DNA of 64,000 bases from an uncultured Marvinbryantia sp. GTDB taxonomy: Bacteria > Bacillota > Clostridia > Lachnospirales > Lachnospiraceae. Under the pieces are notes generated by a model, which ran no database searches, was not told the DNA's origin, and worked only from the letters and a program-made list of their open reading frames with translations. The translations under genes and the position numbers were made by a program. Location of the stretch: contig NZ_CAJKOX010000024.1 of assembly GCF_905201705.1 (NCBI RefSeq), positions 1 to 64,000 on the forward strand, in the 5' to 3' direction. The first letter of the stretch is position 1, and each line of letters begins with the position of its first letter. Positions 49,928 through 58,007 of the stretch are shown here, piece by piece.

Positions 49928-52236
49928 AAAAAGGAGCAGTTTTAGGAGCAGCTATTTTAATTGTGTGCGTTGGGGCAGCGGCGGGCGCTGTCCGTTTTCT
50001 GGTACAGCATAGGCAGGTGACGGCAAAGGTGGTGCCGGTGGCGAATGTGAACGTGGGATCGTTTTCGAATCTGGATGACGGAATGTATGGAAATATTACG
50101 TCGCGGGTGGAACAGAATGTCAGTCTGGACGAATCCTATCAAGTGGACAAGGTTTTTGTAAAGGAAGGCGATCATGTGAGCGAGGGAACGCCGCTGTTCA
50201 GCTACGATATGACGCTGACGGAGCTGAAGCTGGAGATCGCGCGGCTGAAACAGCAGACGGAGGAACTGCATCTGCAGAGAATGGAAAAGGAGCTGAAAAA
50301 GCTTGGCGGTACACTGACGGCGCAGCTGATTCCAAATGAGATAAAACAGCTTGCAGCAGGAGAGGAAGCTTCCCGGGAGGAGCAGGTAATACAGCCGCCG
50401 GAAGAGGCGCCGACGGAACCGCTTGCCGAAGCGTCAGCGGAAACGCCCGCCGAAACGCCAACGGAGCCTGGAACGAAAACGCCCGTCGAAACGCCAGCGG
50501 AGCCGGGAACGGAAGCACCTGCTGAGACGCCGGCGGAGCCGGAAACGGAAGAACCCGCCGAAACACCGACGGAGCCGGAAACGGAAGCACCCGCCGAAAC
50601 ACCGACGGAGCCGGAAACGGAAGCGCCCGCCGAAACACCGACGGAGCCGGAAACGGAAGCGCCAGTCGAAACGCCGACGGAGCCGGAAACGGAAGAATCA
50701 ACCGAGACATCGACGGAAACCGAGACAGAATCTGAAACGGAAAGCGAGACGGAAAATGGGACAGAGACGCTTCCGGACGAGGAAACCCTTAAAAATCTGC
50801 AGATCTATTGCAGTCTGGCGGAGGCAGTCTTAAATGCGGCGGACGCGTCCGCAGAGCAGACACTGACGGACAGTGAGAGAGCGATAGAGCTTTATCAGAC
50901 ATGGCTTGCAGATGTGCGGATACCGGAAAAACCGGAGGAAGAGCAGGTTGTGTCGGAGGATAATGCAGCTTCTGAAAATTATATGGAGGATTATAGTCTG
51001 AAGCCGGAAATTGTCCTATATTTCCAGAAACAGAATCAGGAGGACGCAGCCAAAAAGCTGGCGGAGAGCTACCGGGAAATCTGCCTGCGCTATGTGCTGT
51101 ATCAGGCTCTTTCGGCAGATCCGGAGACGGTCACGCGGGAAGCGCTGAAAAAGGCGATGGACGCCTGTGGACGTCTTGGCGAAAACTGGCTGCGGGAAGC
51201 AGAGCTTCGCTGGTTTGAGCTTCGGAAGGATCCAAAGAATCCGGGCACGCTGGTGCCGACACTGCAGGATACGCTGAAAGCGTACGATGTCATGCTCAGC
51301 ATCCGGGAACTGGATCCGGCGTCTTTTGAGGAAAATCTGATAAACTATCTCACCACACTGCGCGATTATTACCTGGCGCTTCCGGAGGAGGCGCGGGCGC
51401 TTGTGAGCAATTCGGAGGAATTTATCGAATTTCTGAAGCAGTATGGTCTGTGGAAGGAAGAGGAACCGGACAATCCGGACGGAGGTTTTTCAGACTGGAA
51501 TATGCCGGATTATACGCCGGAGGAGCGCAGCGAACTGATAAAGGATAAAGAGCGGGAGATCGCCGCACAGAAACTGAGTATAAAAGAGGCCGCATTAGCG
51601 GTAAAGGAGCTGCAGGAAACGGTGGATGGAAAGATTGTAAAGAGCAGCGTCAGCGGAACGGTGCTCAGCATCGGATCAGAGCAGGGCGGCTCCGGCAGCG
51701 AGTATTTTGCACGGATCTCCAGTGCGGAAGGACTTTATGCCCAGGGCGTTCTGGATGAATTTGGCAAGGAAGAGGTAAAGCCGGGCGATGTCATACAGGG
51801 CACTTCCCTGGACAGTGGAGAAGAATTTACTGCTGTGATCAAGGAAATTTCACAGTATCCGAATTCCGGAAATGAGGGCGATTTTATTCTGTTTGGAGAA
51901 CAAAACCAGAATACGTCGTATTATACCTTTTACGCGCTGATCGAGGATGCGGGAGACCTTCCGGAGGGAATGGCGCAGCTTCGTCTGTCGGGCAGCAGCA
52001 CGGAGGATGCGATCAGCGTAGAGCAGTATTTTGTGCGCACAGAGAAAAACGGCACAAAATATGTGCTGAAGCGCGGGGAGGACGGCAGGCTCTGCAAACA
52101 GACGGTAAGGACCGGGATCACAAACGGTTCCTATGTGGAAATTCTTGACGGACTGACATTGGAGGACTGGATCGCGTTCCCCTATGGGAAGGATGCGGTG
52201 GAAGGCGCGCAGACCGTCGAAACGGACACAATTTAG
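49924..52236 (+). CDS. Second, very large efflux adaptor (HlyD/MacA-type) with Pro/Glu/Thr repeat insertion
   Basis: 770 residues. An N-terminal membrane helix (4-25) is followed by the first lipoyl half (~70-95, VFVKEGDHVSEGTPLFSYD) and a helix (~97-125). In place of a simple hairpin comes a long insertion: 12-residue ETPTEPETEAPA-type repeats (~165-275), then a helical domain of ~240 residues with conserved Trp and Pro-Glu-Glu loops that I do not recognise. The second helix and lipoyl half return at ~535-575 (VKSSVSGTVLSIG), then a beta barrel to the end. Two different adaptors for one ABC system are unusual. Start and stop overlap both neighbours closely. Confidence 0.82.
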   Translation: MKKGAVLGAAILIVCVGAAAGAVRFLVQHRQVTAKVVPVANVNVGSFSNLDDGMYGNITSRVEQNVSLDESYQVDKVFVKEGDHVSEGTPLFSYDMTLTELKLEIARLKQQTEELHLQRMEKELKKLGGTLTAQLIPNEIKQLAAGEEASREEQVIQPPEEAPTEPLAEASAETPAETPTEPGTKTPVETPAEPGTEAPAETPAEPETEEPAETPTEPETEAPAETPTEPETEAPAETPTEPETEAPVETPTEPETEESTETSTETETESETESETENGTETLPDEETLKNLQIYCSLAEAVLNAADASAEQTLTDSERAIELYQTWLADVRIPEKPEEEQVVSEDNAASENYMEDYSLKPEIVLYFQKQNQEDAAKKLAESYREICLRYVLYQALSADPETVTREALKKAMDACGRLGENWLREAELRWFELRKDPKNPGTLVPTLQDTLKAYDVMLSIRELDPASFEENLINYLTTLRDYYLALPEEARALVSNSEEFIEFLKQYGLWKEEEPDNPDGGFSDWNMPDYTPEERSELIKDKEREIAAQKLSIKEAALAVKELQETVDGKIVKSSVSGTVLSIGSEQGGSGSEYFARISSAEGLYAQGVLDEFGKEEVKPGDVIQGTSLDSGEEFTAVIKEISQYPNSGNEGDFILFGEQNQNTSYYTFYALIEDAGDLPEGMAQLRLSGSSTEDAISVEQYFVRTEKNGTKYVLKRGEDGRLCKQTVRTGITNGSYVEILDGLTLEDWIAFPYGKDAVEGAQTVETDTI
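50445..50725 (+). repeat. 36-bp in-frame tandem repeat encoding Pro/Glu/Thr linker
   Basis: About seven copies of a 36-bp unit encode ETEAPAETPTEP-like 12-residue repeats inside the second adaptor; the last copies merge into Thr/Glu/Ser runs. Confidence 0.85.
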
Positions 52237-52248
52237 GGAGGATGCGCT

Positions 52249-53505
52249 ATGACAGAAAATATACGGTTATCATTCCAGGGAATCTGGTCGCATAAGATGA
52301 GGTCCTTTCTGACGATGCTGGGAATAATTATCGGGATCGCCGCCATCATTTCCATCGTATCCACGATCAAGGGCACAAATGAGGAGATCAAAAATAATCT
52401 GATCGGGGCGGGCGATAATACGGTGCTTGTGCAGCTTGAGCAGAACGGTTTTAAATTTTCAATTTTTTCGGAAGAGGATATTCCGGCAGGCGTGCCCGGG
52501 GTGAGCGAAGCCTCCATTGAGAAAATCAAGGCATGCGATGGGGTGGAAAATGTTTCCTGCTATACGGAGCGGGAGAGTCCCGGCAGCGTGTTTTATAAAA
52601 ACAAATCGCTGTCTGGCGTCGGGCTGCGCGGGATCGATACGGAATACTTCAATACAAGTAATTATTTTCTGCGCAGCGGCAGAAATTTTGGCAGGCAGGA
52701 TTATGAGAAATTCCGCAAGGTGATTATCATCGAGCAGTCCGTGGCGGAGACACTGTTTCAGAACCGCAGCCCGATTGGGGAGGTAGTGGAGATCAGCGGA
52801 GCGCCGTTTACGATCGTCGGGGTTGTCGAGAAGGCGCGGCGGTTTGAGCCAAAGATTAACTCGGTGGATGATTATCTGAACTATGTCACAGACTCTCCGG
52901 GATATATTTATATGCCAAAGACTTCCTGGCCGATCGCATTCTTTTATGACGAGCCGGAAAATGTGATTGTAAAGGCAGAGCGCGTGGAGGATATGGAGCG
53001 CGCGGGCAAGGAGGCGGAAAAAATATTGAATGCCGCGCTTTCTCCGGATCAGACGGAAATTTCGTATAAGGCGGATGATATTCTGAAAAAGGTTGAGGAT
53101 CTGCAGAATCTTGGCGCGGCGGCGCAGAAGCAGCTTATCTGGATCGCCAGCATTTCTCTTTTGGTGGGCGGGATCGGCGTTATGAATATCATGCTGGTTT
53201 CCGTTACGGAGCGGACAAATGAAATCGGGCTGAAAAAGGCGATCGGCGCCAGGAAGCAGAGCATTCTGATGCAGTTTCTGACCGAGGCGGCGGTGTTGAC
53301 AAGCATCGGCGGTGTGATTGGCGTGCTGTGCGGAATCGCGATGGCGCAGACGATCAGCCGTGTTTCCGGCGTTGCAGTGGCAGTCAGTGTCCCGGCAGCG
53401 GGCATTGCGGTCGTCTTTTCCATGGTCATCGGAATCATTTTCGGACTGCTTCCGTCCGTAAAGGCGGCAAACTTAAATCCTATTGACGCGCTGCGGCGGG
53501 AGTAG
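52249..53505 (+). CDS. ABC transporter permease, MacB/FtsX type
   Basis: 418 residues. Helix 1 follows the short N-terminal MTENIRLSFQGIWSHKMR, then TMLGIIIGIAAIISIVSTIKG, the MacB signature. A large extracellular domain (~45-290) contains VSCYTERESPG, FFLRSGRNFGRQD and related MacB_PCD motifs. Three C-terminal helices (FtsX core, ~300-418) include LVGGIGVMNIMLVSVTERT and EIGLKKAIGARK. In MacB-type systems the mechanotransmission permease drives export of peptides or macrolides through the adaptor. It ends the operon. Confidence 0.92.
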   Translation: MTENIRLSFQGIWSHKMRSFLTMLGIIIGIAAIISIVSTIKGTNEEIKNNLIGAGDNTVLVQLEQNGFKFSIFSEEDIPAGVPGVSEASIEKIKACDGVENVSCYTERESPGSVFYKNKSLSGVGLRGIDTEYFNTSNYFLRSGRNFGRQDYEKFRKVIIIEQSVAETLFQNRSPIGEVVEISGAPFTIVGVVEKARRFEPKINSVDDYLNYVTDSPGYIYMPKTSWPIAFFYDEPENVIVKAERVEDMERAGKEAEKILNAALSPDQTEISYKADDILKKVEDLQNLGAAAQKQLIWIASISLLVGGIGVMNIMLVSVTERTNEIGLKKAIGARKQSILMQFLTEAAVLTSIGGVIGVLCGIAMAQTISRVSGVAVAVSVPAAGIAVVFSMVIGIIFGLLPSVKAANLNPIDALRRE

Positions 53506-53517
53506 AGAATAGAAAAA

Positions 53518-53632
53518 GTTGGAAAAGTTGCAAAAAGCATGTGAAGAATGGTTGGAAAAGTTGTAAAAATAAATAAAAAATGGTTGGAAAAGTTGCAAAA
53601 ACGGGCTATAATAAGGTTGGAAAAGTTTTTGC
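53518..53632 (+). promoter_or_regulatory. Four phased repeats over the DUF4143 ATPase promoter
   Basis: GTTGGAAAAGTTG-type units start at 53518, 53551, 53583 and 53616, 32-33 bp apart (three helical turns). The third supplies the -35 TTGGAA (53584-53589), 17 nt from TATAAT at 53607-53612; the fourth covers the start region. This layout suggests cooperative binding of one protein along a single DNA face. Confidence 0.82.
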
Positions 53633-53647
53633 AAGGAGATGACGACG

Positions 53648-54994
53648 ATGCTGCGGCGGGAAATGGAACAAAAGCTTCAGAGGTGGCTGAAGGAAGGAAA
53701 AGCAGCTTTTATGCTGACAGGGGCACGTCAGATCGGTAAGACATATCTCATAAGAGAATGTCTGAAACAATCGGGATACCCATTTGTGGAATTAAATTTT
53801 ATTGAACAACCGGAATTAGTGCAGCTTTTTCAGGATGCGGCGGATGCGAAACAACTGCTTCTCAGAATCAGCCTGGCAGCGGGCAAACCGCTGGAAAAAG
53901 GGAAAACTATATTTTTCTTCGACGAAGTGCAGGAATGCAGAGATATTGTTACACGTATAAAATTTCTGGTGGAGGAGGGGAGTTATCGTTATATTTTAAG
54001 CGGTTCTCTCCTTGGGGTAGAATTGAATGATCTGCGTTCGGCTCCGGTTGGATACATGCAGATTTTTGATATGTATCCGATGTGTTTTGCAGAGTTTGCG
54101 AATGCATGCGGGATACATCAAACGACAGTGGATATACTGCAGGAATGCTTTGAGCAGAGAAAGGCGGTAGATTCTTTTATTCATGAAAAAATGCTGGATT
54201 TGTTTTATCTGTATCTGATTATTGGCGGAATGCCGGAGGCAGTGAGTGAATATTTAAAAACAAACGACTTAAACCGGGTGGGAATGATTCATCAGAAAAT
54301 CCTTCGACTATATAAAATGGATTTTTCAAAATATGAGAAACAGTATAAGCTAAAGCTCCGGGAGATATATGATGCGATGGCGACCGAGCTGGACAGTAAA
54401 AATAAAAGGTTCCGGCTGAACACCTTAGGAAAAGGCATCAATTATGACAGGGTGGTAAATGACTTCCTCTGGCTGAAGGATGCAGGAGTTGCGCTTCCTG
54501 TATATAATGTCAGCGAGCCGAAACTTCCGCTGAAGATCAGTGAAAACCGAAGTCTGTTCAAATTGTTTTTTTCGGATGTTGGATTGCTGACCAGTCAATA
54601 TTCCAACAATGTGAAGATGCAGATATTAAATAAGGCATCGTCCATTAATAATGGAGCGTTATTTGAAAATGTAATTGCACAGGAACTGGTACAGAGAGGG
54701 ATTCCGGCATATTATTTTAACAGCAAAAAAAAGGGAGAGCTGGATTTTGTGATAGAGCTGGATGGAAAAGTGCTGCCGATAGAAGTAAAATCCGGCAAGG
54801 ACTACAAAAAACATTGTGCACTGGAAAACGTGCTTGCTGATGTAAACTATCAGGTGGAGCAGGCATATATATTTTCGGATTACAATGTGGAGGTAAAAGA
54901 GCAGAAAATATATTTGCCGGTTTATATGATCATGTTTTTAAAAAAAATGGAACTGCAAAATCCAATTTATAAACTGGATCTGAGCGGTCTGTAA
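53648..54994 (+). CDS. AAA-type ATPase with DUF4143 domain
   Basis: 448 residues. ATG 53648 has AAGGAG 9 nt upstream; ATG 53639 directly abuts that site. The AAA_14 domain (~1-150) has Walker A TGARQIGKTYLI, Walker B FFFDEVQECRD and sensor ILSGSLLG. The DUF4143 part (~215-380) ends in the nuclease-fold-like segment GALFENVIAQELVQRGIPAY, FNSKKKGELDFVIELDG and PIEVKSGKDY, with the E-x-D-x(n)-E-x-K arrangement of PD-(D/E)XK proteins. The family is widespread and functionally unknown. Its promoter carries phased repeats, and its last codons are duplicated in tandem. Confidence 0.88.
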   Translation: MLRREMEQKLQRWLKEGKAAFMLTGARQIGKTYLIRECLKQSGYPFVELNFIEQPELVQLFQDAADAKQLLLRISLAAGKPLEKGKTIFFFDEVQECRDIVTRIKFLVEEGSYRYILSGSLLGVELNDLRSAPVGYMQIFDMYPMCFAEFANACGIHQTTVDILQECFEQRKAVDSFIHEKMLDLFYLYLIIGGMPEAVSEYLKTNDLNRVGMIHQKILRLYKMDFSKYEKQYKLKLREIYDAMATELDSKNKRFRLNTLGKGINYDRVVNDFLWLKDAGVALPVYNVSEPKLPLKISENRSLFKLFFSDVGLLTSQYSNNVKMQILNKASSINNGALFENVIAQELVQRGIPAYYFNSKKKGELDFVIELDGKVLPIEVKSGKDYKKHCALENVLADVNYQVEQAYIFSDYNVEVKEQKIYLPVYMIMFLKKMELQNPIYKLDLSGL

Positions 54995-55027
54995 AAAATC
55001 CTGGATCTGAGCGGTCTGTAAAAAATC
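54974..55027 (+). repeat. Perfect 27-bp tandem duplication over the ATPase stop codon
   Basis: 54974-55000 is repeated exactly at 55001-55027. The unit contains the last codons (LDLSGL) and stop plus 8 nt. The second copy is not translated from the gene and ends at the -35 of the next promoter. Confidence 0.95.
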
Positions 55028-55028
55028 C

Positions 55029-55057
55029 TTGACATCATCAGCTAATTGTGTTATATT
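55029..55057 (+). promoter_or_regulatory. Promoter of the riboswitch-controlled unit
   Basis: TTGACA (55029-55034), 17-nt spacer and TATATT (55052-55057) with upstream TGT. Transcription would begin just before the aptamer. Confidence 0.87.
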
Positions 55058-55067
55058 TTTAACAAGC

Positions 55068-55197
55068 AAGCGAAAGGGAGTAGCTGAACGGTTATAAAAC
55101 CGGGTTTGAGATCGACATTCGATGCCGAAGGGCATCCGTATCAAATGAGATAGCAAGACTTTTATTGTGGCAGGTGTCATGGTAAAAGTCTTTTTGT
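55068..55197 (+). ncRNA. yybP-ykoY family (manganese) riboswitch with terminator
   Basis: AAAGGGAGTAGC (55073-55084) matches the conserved 5' strand and loop of the aptamer; ATCGACATTCGATGCC with GGGCATCCGTATC forms the second leg; AGCAAGACTTTT (55153-55164) is the conserved 3' loop and strand that pairs back with AAAG. The same 3' strand, AAGACTTTTA (55155-55164), can instead pair with TAAAAGTCTT (55183-55192), giving a terminator with trailing T residues. Metal binding should hold the aptamer and let transcription continue. The call is by eye from the known consensus. Confidence 0.82.
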
Positions 55198-55319
55198 TAC
55201 CATACAGTCCTTTCACAGTACCATTCGCAGATCCAAAATTCACTTCGTGAATGGGAGTTGAGAGCAGGAGGGACGCCTGCACAAGCCAGACAGCTTGCCG
55301 GGAAATGGAGGGAAAATAA

Positions 55320-55754
55320 ATGATGGGAAAAACAAGAGAGACAGAAATCAGAGAAGCAGTAGCGGCGGGAGAGCGGGCGCTCACAAGTTTGCGCAGGGCG
55401 CAGGAAAAGCTCGACAGCGCGAGAAACTGGGGGTTATTTGACTTGTTCGGCGGCGGTTTTATCACGGACATGATCAAGCACTCCCGCATGAATGATGCGT
55501 CGGCGCTGATGGAGAATGCCAGGGCGGATCTGCTGGTATTTCAGAGAGAGCTGCGCGATGTCTGTGTGCCGACGGAATTTCGCATGGAGGTGAGCGATTT
55601 TCTTACCTTTGCGGACTTTTTCTTCGACGGAGTGATTGCCGATTATCTGGTGCAGTCGAAGATTGCGGAGGCAAGGGCGCAGGTGAGCGACGCCATTTAT
55701 CAGGTGGAGCGGTTGCTGCGGGATCTGAGAGGATTGCAGAACTGTAACGGGTAG
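55320..55754 (+). CDS. Hypothetical protein under riboswitch control
   Basis: 144 residues, beginning MMGKTRETEIREAV, with GGAGGGA 7 nt upstream. It is largely helical, with heptad-like Leu/Ala spacing in 10-40 and 95-140, and a central glycine-rich GLFDLFGGGFITDMIKHSRM. No signal peptide or membrane helix is seen. I do not recognise the family. Its place directly after a manganese-type riboswitch and before yccF implies a part in metal or membrane homeostasis. Confidence 0.75.
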   Translation: MMGKTRETEIREAVAAGERALTSLRRAQEKLDSARNWGLFDLFGGGFITDMIKHSRMNDASALMENARADLLVFQRELRDVCVPTEFRMEVSDFLTFADFFFDGVIADYLVQSKIAEARAQVSDAIYQVERLLRDLRGLQNCNG

Positions 55755-55800
55755 TGTGAAGTGAAAAATAGGGTGTTTTGACAAAAGGGAGGATGTAAGT

Positions 55801-56160
55801 ATGGGTTGTCTTGGAAATGCATTATGGTTTATCTTTGGCGGCTGTATCACCGGTCTTAGCTGGTGCCTTGCGGGATGCCTGTGGTGCCTGACGATCATCG
55901 GCATTCCGGTGGGGCTGCAGTGTTTTAAATTCGCATCTTTAAGCTTCTTTCCCTTTGGAAAAGAGGTCGTTTACGGAGGCGGTGCAGGCTCGTTTCTTTT
56001 AAATGTGATCTGGCTGGTCGTATCCGGTCTGGTGCTTGCGATAGAGCATCTGGGGTTTGGCGTGCTGCTGTGTATTACGGTCGTGGGAATCCCGTTCGGG
56101 CTGCAGCAGTTTAAGCTCGCGAAGCTGGCACTGATGCCGTTTGGGGCGGAAATCGTCTGA
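55801..56160 (+). CDS. YccF-domain inner membrane protein
   Basis: 119 residues containing two YccF repeats, each a hydrophobic stretch ending GIPVGLQCFKFASLSFFPFGK (about 40-60) and GIPFGLQQFKLAKLALMPFG (about 95-115). The first helix has NALWFIFGGCITGLSW. The repeated G-I-P-x-G-x-Q-x-x-K-x-A pattern is the family mark. The function is unknown; here it is behind a manganese riboswitch, which makes a metal- or stress-linked role plausible. A terminator follows. Confidence 0.88.
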   Translation: MGCLGNALWFIFGGCITGLSWCLAGCLWCLTIIGIPVGLQCFKFASLSFFPFGKEVVYGGGAGSFLLNVIWLVVSGLVLAIEHLGFGVLLCITVVGIPFGLQQFKLAKLALMPFGAEIV

Positions 56161-56190
56161 GCGGAAGGAGCAGTGCGTTTAAGATGGGAA

Positions 56191-56226
56191 AAAAGCCTGT
56201 CCTGCAAAAAAGCAGGGCAGGCTTTT
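56191..56226. terminator. Bidirectional terminator between yccF and mscL
   Basis: AAAAGCCTGTCCTGC (56191-56205) pairs with GCAGGGCAGGCTTTT (56212-56226), one G-U wobble, with T-tracts on both strands; the loop is AAAAAA. Confidence 0.9.
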
Positions 56227-56250
56227 GCAATGAAAAAACCCGTGATCTGT

Positions 56251-56709
56251 TTACTCGATCACAGAGGTGCAGTGCGGGCAGCGCGTTGCGTTGATGTCGA
56301 TCTCGCTCTGACAGTATGGACATTTCTTTGTGGTCGGGGCTGCTTCGGCTTTCTCCTCGTGATGTCCGACTGCGGCAAGCCGGTTCATAGCCTTCACCAT
56401 GGAGAAGATGACGATCGCCATGATGAGAAAATTGATGACGGCGGTGAGGAAATTTCCATAGGCAAAGACGGCGACGCCTGCTTCCTGCGCGGCGGCAAGC
56501 GTGGAAAATTTCTGGTCGCCGCCGAGCTGGATGAACCAGTTGGAAAAATCAATGCCGCCCGTGATAAGGCTGATGATCGGCATGATAAGATCGTTTACCA
56601 GGGAATTGATGATTGCCTGGAATGCGCCGCCGATGATAACGCCGACTGCCAGATCCATGACATTTCCGCGCATGATAAATGTTTTAAATTCGTCAATAAG
56701 TTTCTTCAT
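56251..56709 (-). CDS. mscL: Large-conductance mechanosensitive channel MscL with C-terminal zinc ribbon
   Basis: 152 residues. The start KLIDEFKTFIMRGNVMDLAV and first helix (GVIIGGAFQAIINSLVNDLI) are diagnostic of MscL, with the second helix at ~85-105 (FLTAVINFLIMAIVIFSMVK). It forms a homopentameric pore opening under membrane tension. After residue ~125 there is an added zinc ribbon, CPYCQSEIDINATRCPHC, in place of the usual C-terminal helix bundle; such tails occur in some Firmicutes. A single-gene unit converging on yccF. Confidence 0.96.
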   Translation of the reverse strand: MKKLIDEFKTFIMRGNVMDLAVGVIIGGAFQAIINSLVNDLIMPIISLITGGIDFSNWFIQLGGDQKFSTLAAAQEAGVAVFAYGNFLTAVINFLIMAIVIFSMVKAMNRLAAVGHHEEKAEAAPTTKKCPYCQSEIDINATRCPHCTSVIE

Positions 56710-56777
56710 AACTCACGTACCCTCCTATGTAAGATATATTGATATCATTCTAACAAAAATCCCTGGAGATTACAATG

Positions 56778-56829
56778 TATTCGTAAAGTTATTGTTCGGA
56801 GGGTATTCGTAAAGTTATTGTTCGGAGGG
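56778..56829 (+). repeat. Perfect 26-bp tandem duplication upstream of yhaO
   Basis: TATTCGTAAAGTTATTGTTC plus GGAGGG occurs at 56778-56803 and again at 56804-56829. It lies between mscL and the yhaO-like gene, about 110 nt before the AUG, and could bear a regulator site or just be a recent slippage event. Confidence 0.9.
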
Positions 56830-56936
56830 CGATAATAAAATAGTTGCCGTTTGTGCCGTTTTGCGCTACAGTATAGAAGAAGAGAGGATTTGAGACGGGA
56901 AAACAGTAAATGTGCAATGGGAGATGGAGCAGCAGC

Positions 56937-58004
56937 ATGAGATTTATACATATCGCAGACATACATCTGGGCGCGGCGCCCGACAAGGGGCAGCCGTGGT
57001 CGCAGAAACGCGCGCAGGAAATCTGGAAAAGCTTCCGGAGAGTCATTCAGGAGGCAAAGCGGCAGCAGGTGGACCTGCTTCTGATCGCGGGAGATCTGTT
57101 CCACCGGCAGCCACTTCTGCGCGAATTAAAAGAAGTAAACTATTTATTTGGCAGCCTTGGCAGAACACAGGTGGTATGGATTGCCGGCAACCACGATTAT
57201 CTGCACCGCGATTCGCCCTGCCGCAGCTTTGCCTGGGAGGAAAATGTAATCTTTCTGGACTCACCGGAGTGTGAGAGCGTTTATTTTAAGCGGCTTCAGA
57301 CGACCGTTTACGGGTTCAGCTATTACAGTAAGGAGATTACAGAGCCGCTCTACAACGATCTGGAGCCCGATGACACACCGGGATGTCACATTCTGCTTGC
57401 GCACGGAGGGGATGACCGCCATATCCCGATAGACAAAAAACGTCTGGCATCAAGCGGCTTTGACTATATCGCGCTTGGGCATATCCACAAGCCGCAGATA
57501 CTTGCGGAGGACAAGATGGCGTACGCGGGGGCGCTGGAGCCGATCGACAGTAACGACACCGGCATACACGGCTATATTCTGGGAGAATATACGGATGGCC
57601 AGATTTCCATAGAGTTTGTGCCGTTTGCCTGCCGTGAATATGTACACCTTTCGCTGGAAAGCAGCATGGAGAGCACTGATTATGAGATGCAGGAACGGCT
57701 TGAGCGGGAAATCGCCGCTCACGGCGTGCAGAATATTTACAAGGTGGATATCGTTGGCGTGCGGGAGCCGGAGATTGTGTATGATACGGAGAGCTTTGGC
57801 GAGCTTGGCAATATTTTAGAGATCAACGATCTGACGGAGCCGGGATTTTCGATCGAGGAGCTTAGGCAGCAGCACGGGACAGATATTATCGGGCGTTATA
57901 TTGAAAAGCTTATGCCTGCGGACGGGGAGACAGAAATCAGCCAGGTAAGGCGGCAGGCGCTCGCCTGCGGCATTGCCGCACTGAAGAAAACGCAGAAGAG
58001 GTAG
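56937..58004 (+). CDS. yhaO: DNA repair exonuclease-like metallophosphoesterase (YhaO/SbcD family)
   Basis: 355 residues from ATG 56937 (MRFIHIADIHLGAAPDKG). Calcineurin-like phosphoesterase motifs run in order: D-x-H in ADIHLG, GDLFHR, GNHDY, HGGDD and GHIHK. The C-terminal ~100 residues form the capping domain seen in YhaO and Mre11. It is expected to act with the adjacent YhaN-like ATPase, 3 nt downstream, as an SbcCD/Mre11-Rad50-like pair. Confidence 0.87.
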   Translation: MRFIHIADIHLGAAPDKGQPWSQKRAQEIWKSFRRVIQEAKRQQVDLLLIAGDLFHRQPLLRELKEVNYLFGSLGRTQVVWIAGNHDYLHRDSPCRSFAWEENVIFLDSPECESVYFKRLQTTVYGFSYYSKEITEPLYNDLEPDDTPGCHILLAHGGDDRHIPIDKKRLASSGFDYIALGHIHKPQILAEDKMAYAGALEPIDSNDTGIHGYILGEYTDGQISIEFVPFACREYVHLSLESSMESTDYEMQERLEREIAAHGVQNIYKVDIVGVREPEIVYDTESFGELGNILEINDLTEPGFSIEELRQQHGTDIIGRYIEKLMPADGETEISQVRRQALACGIAALKKTQKR

Positions 58005-58007
58005 CAG

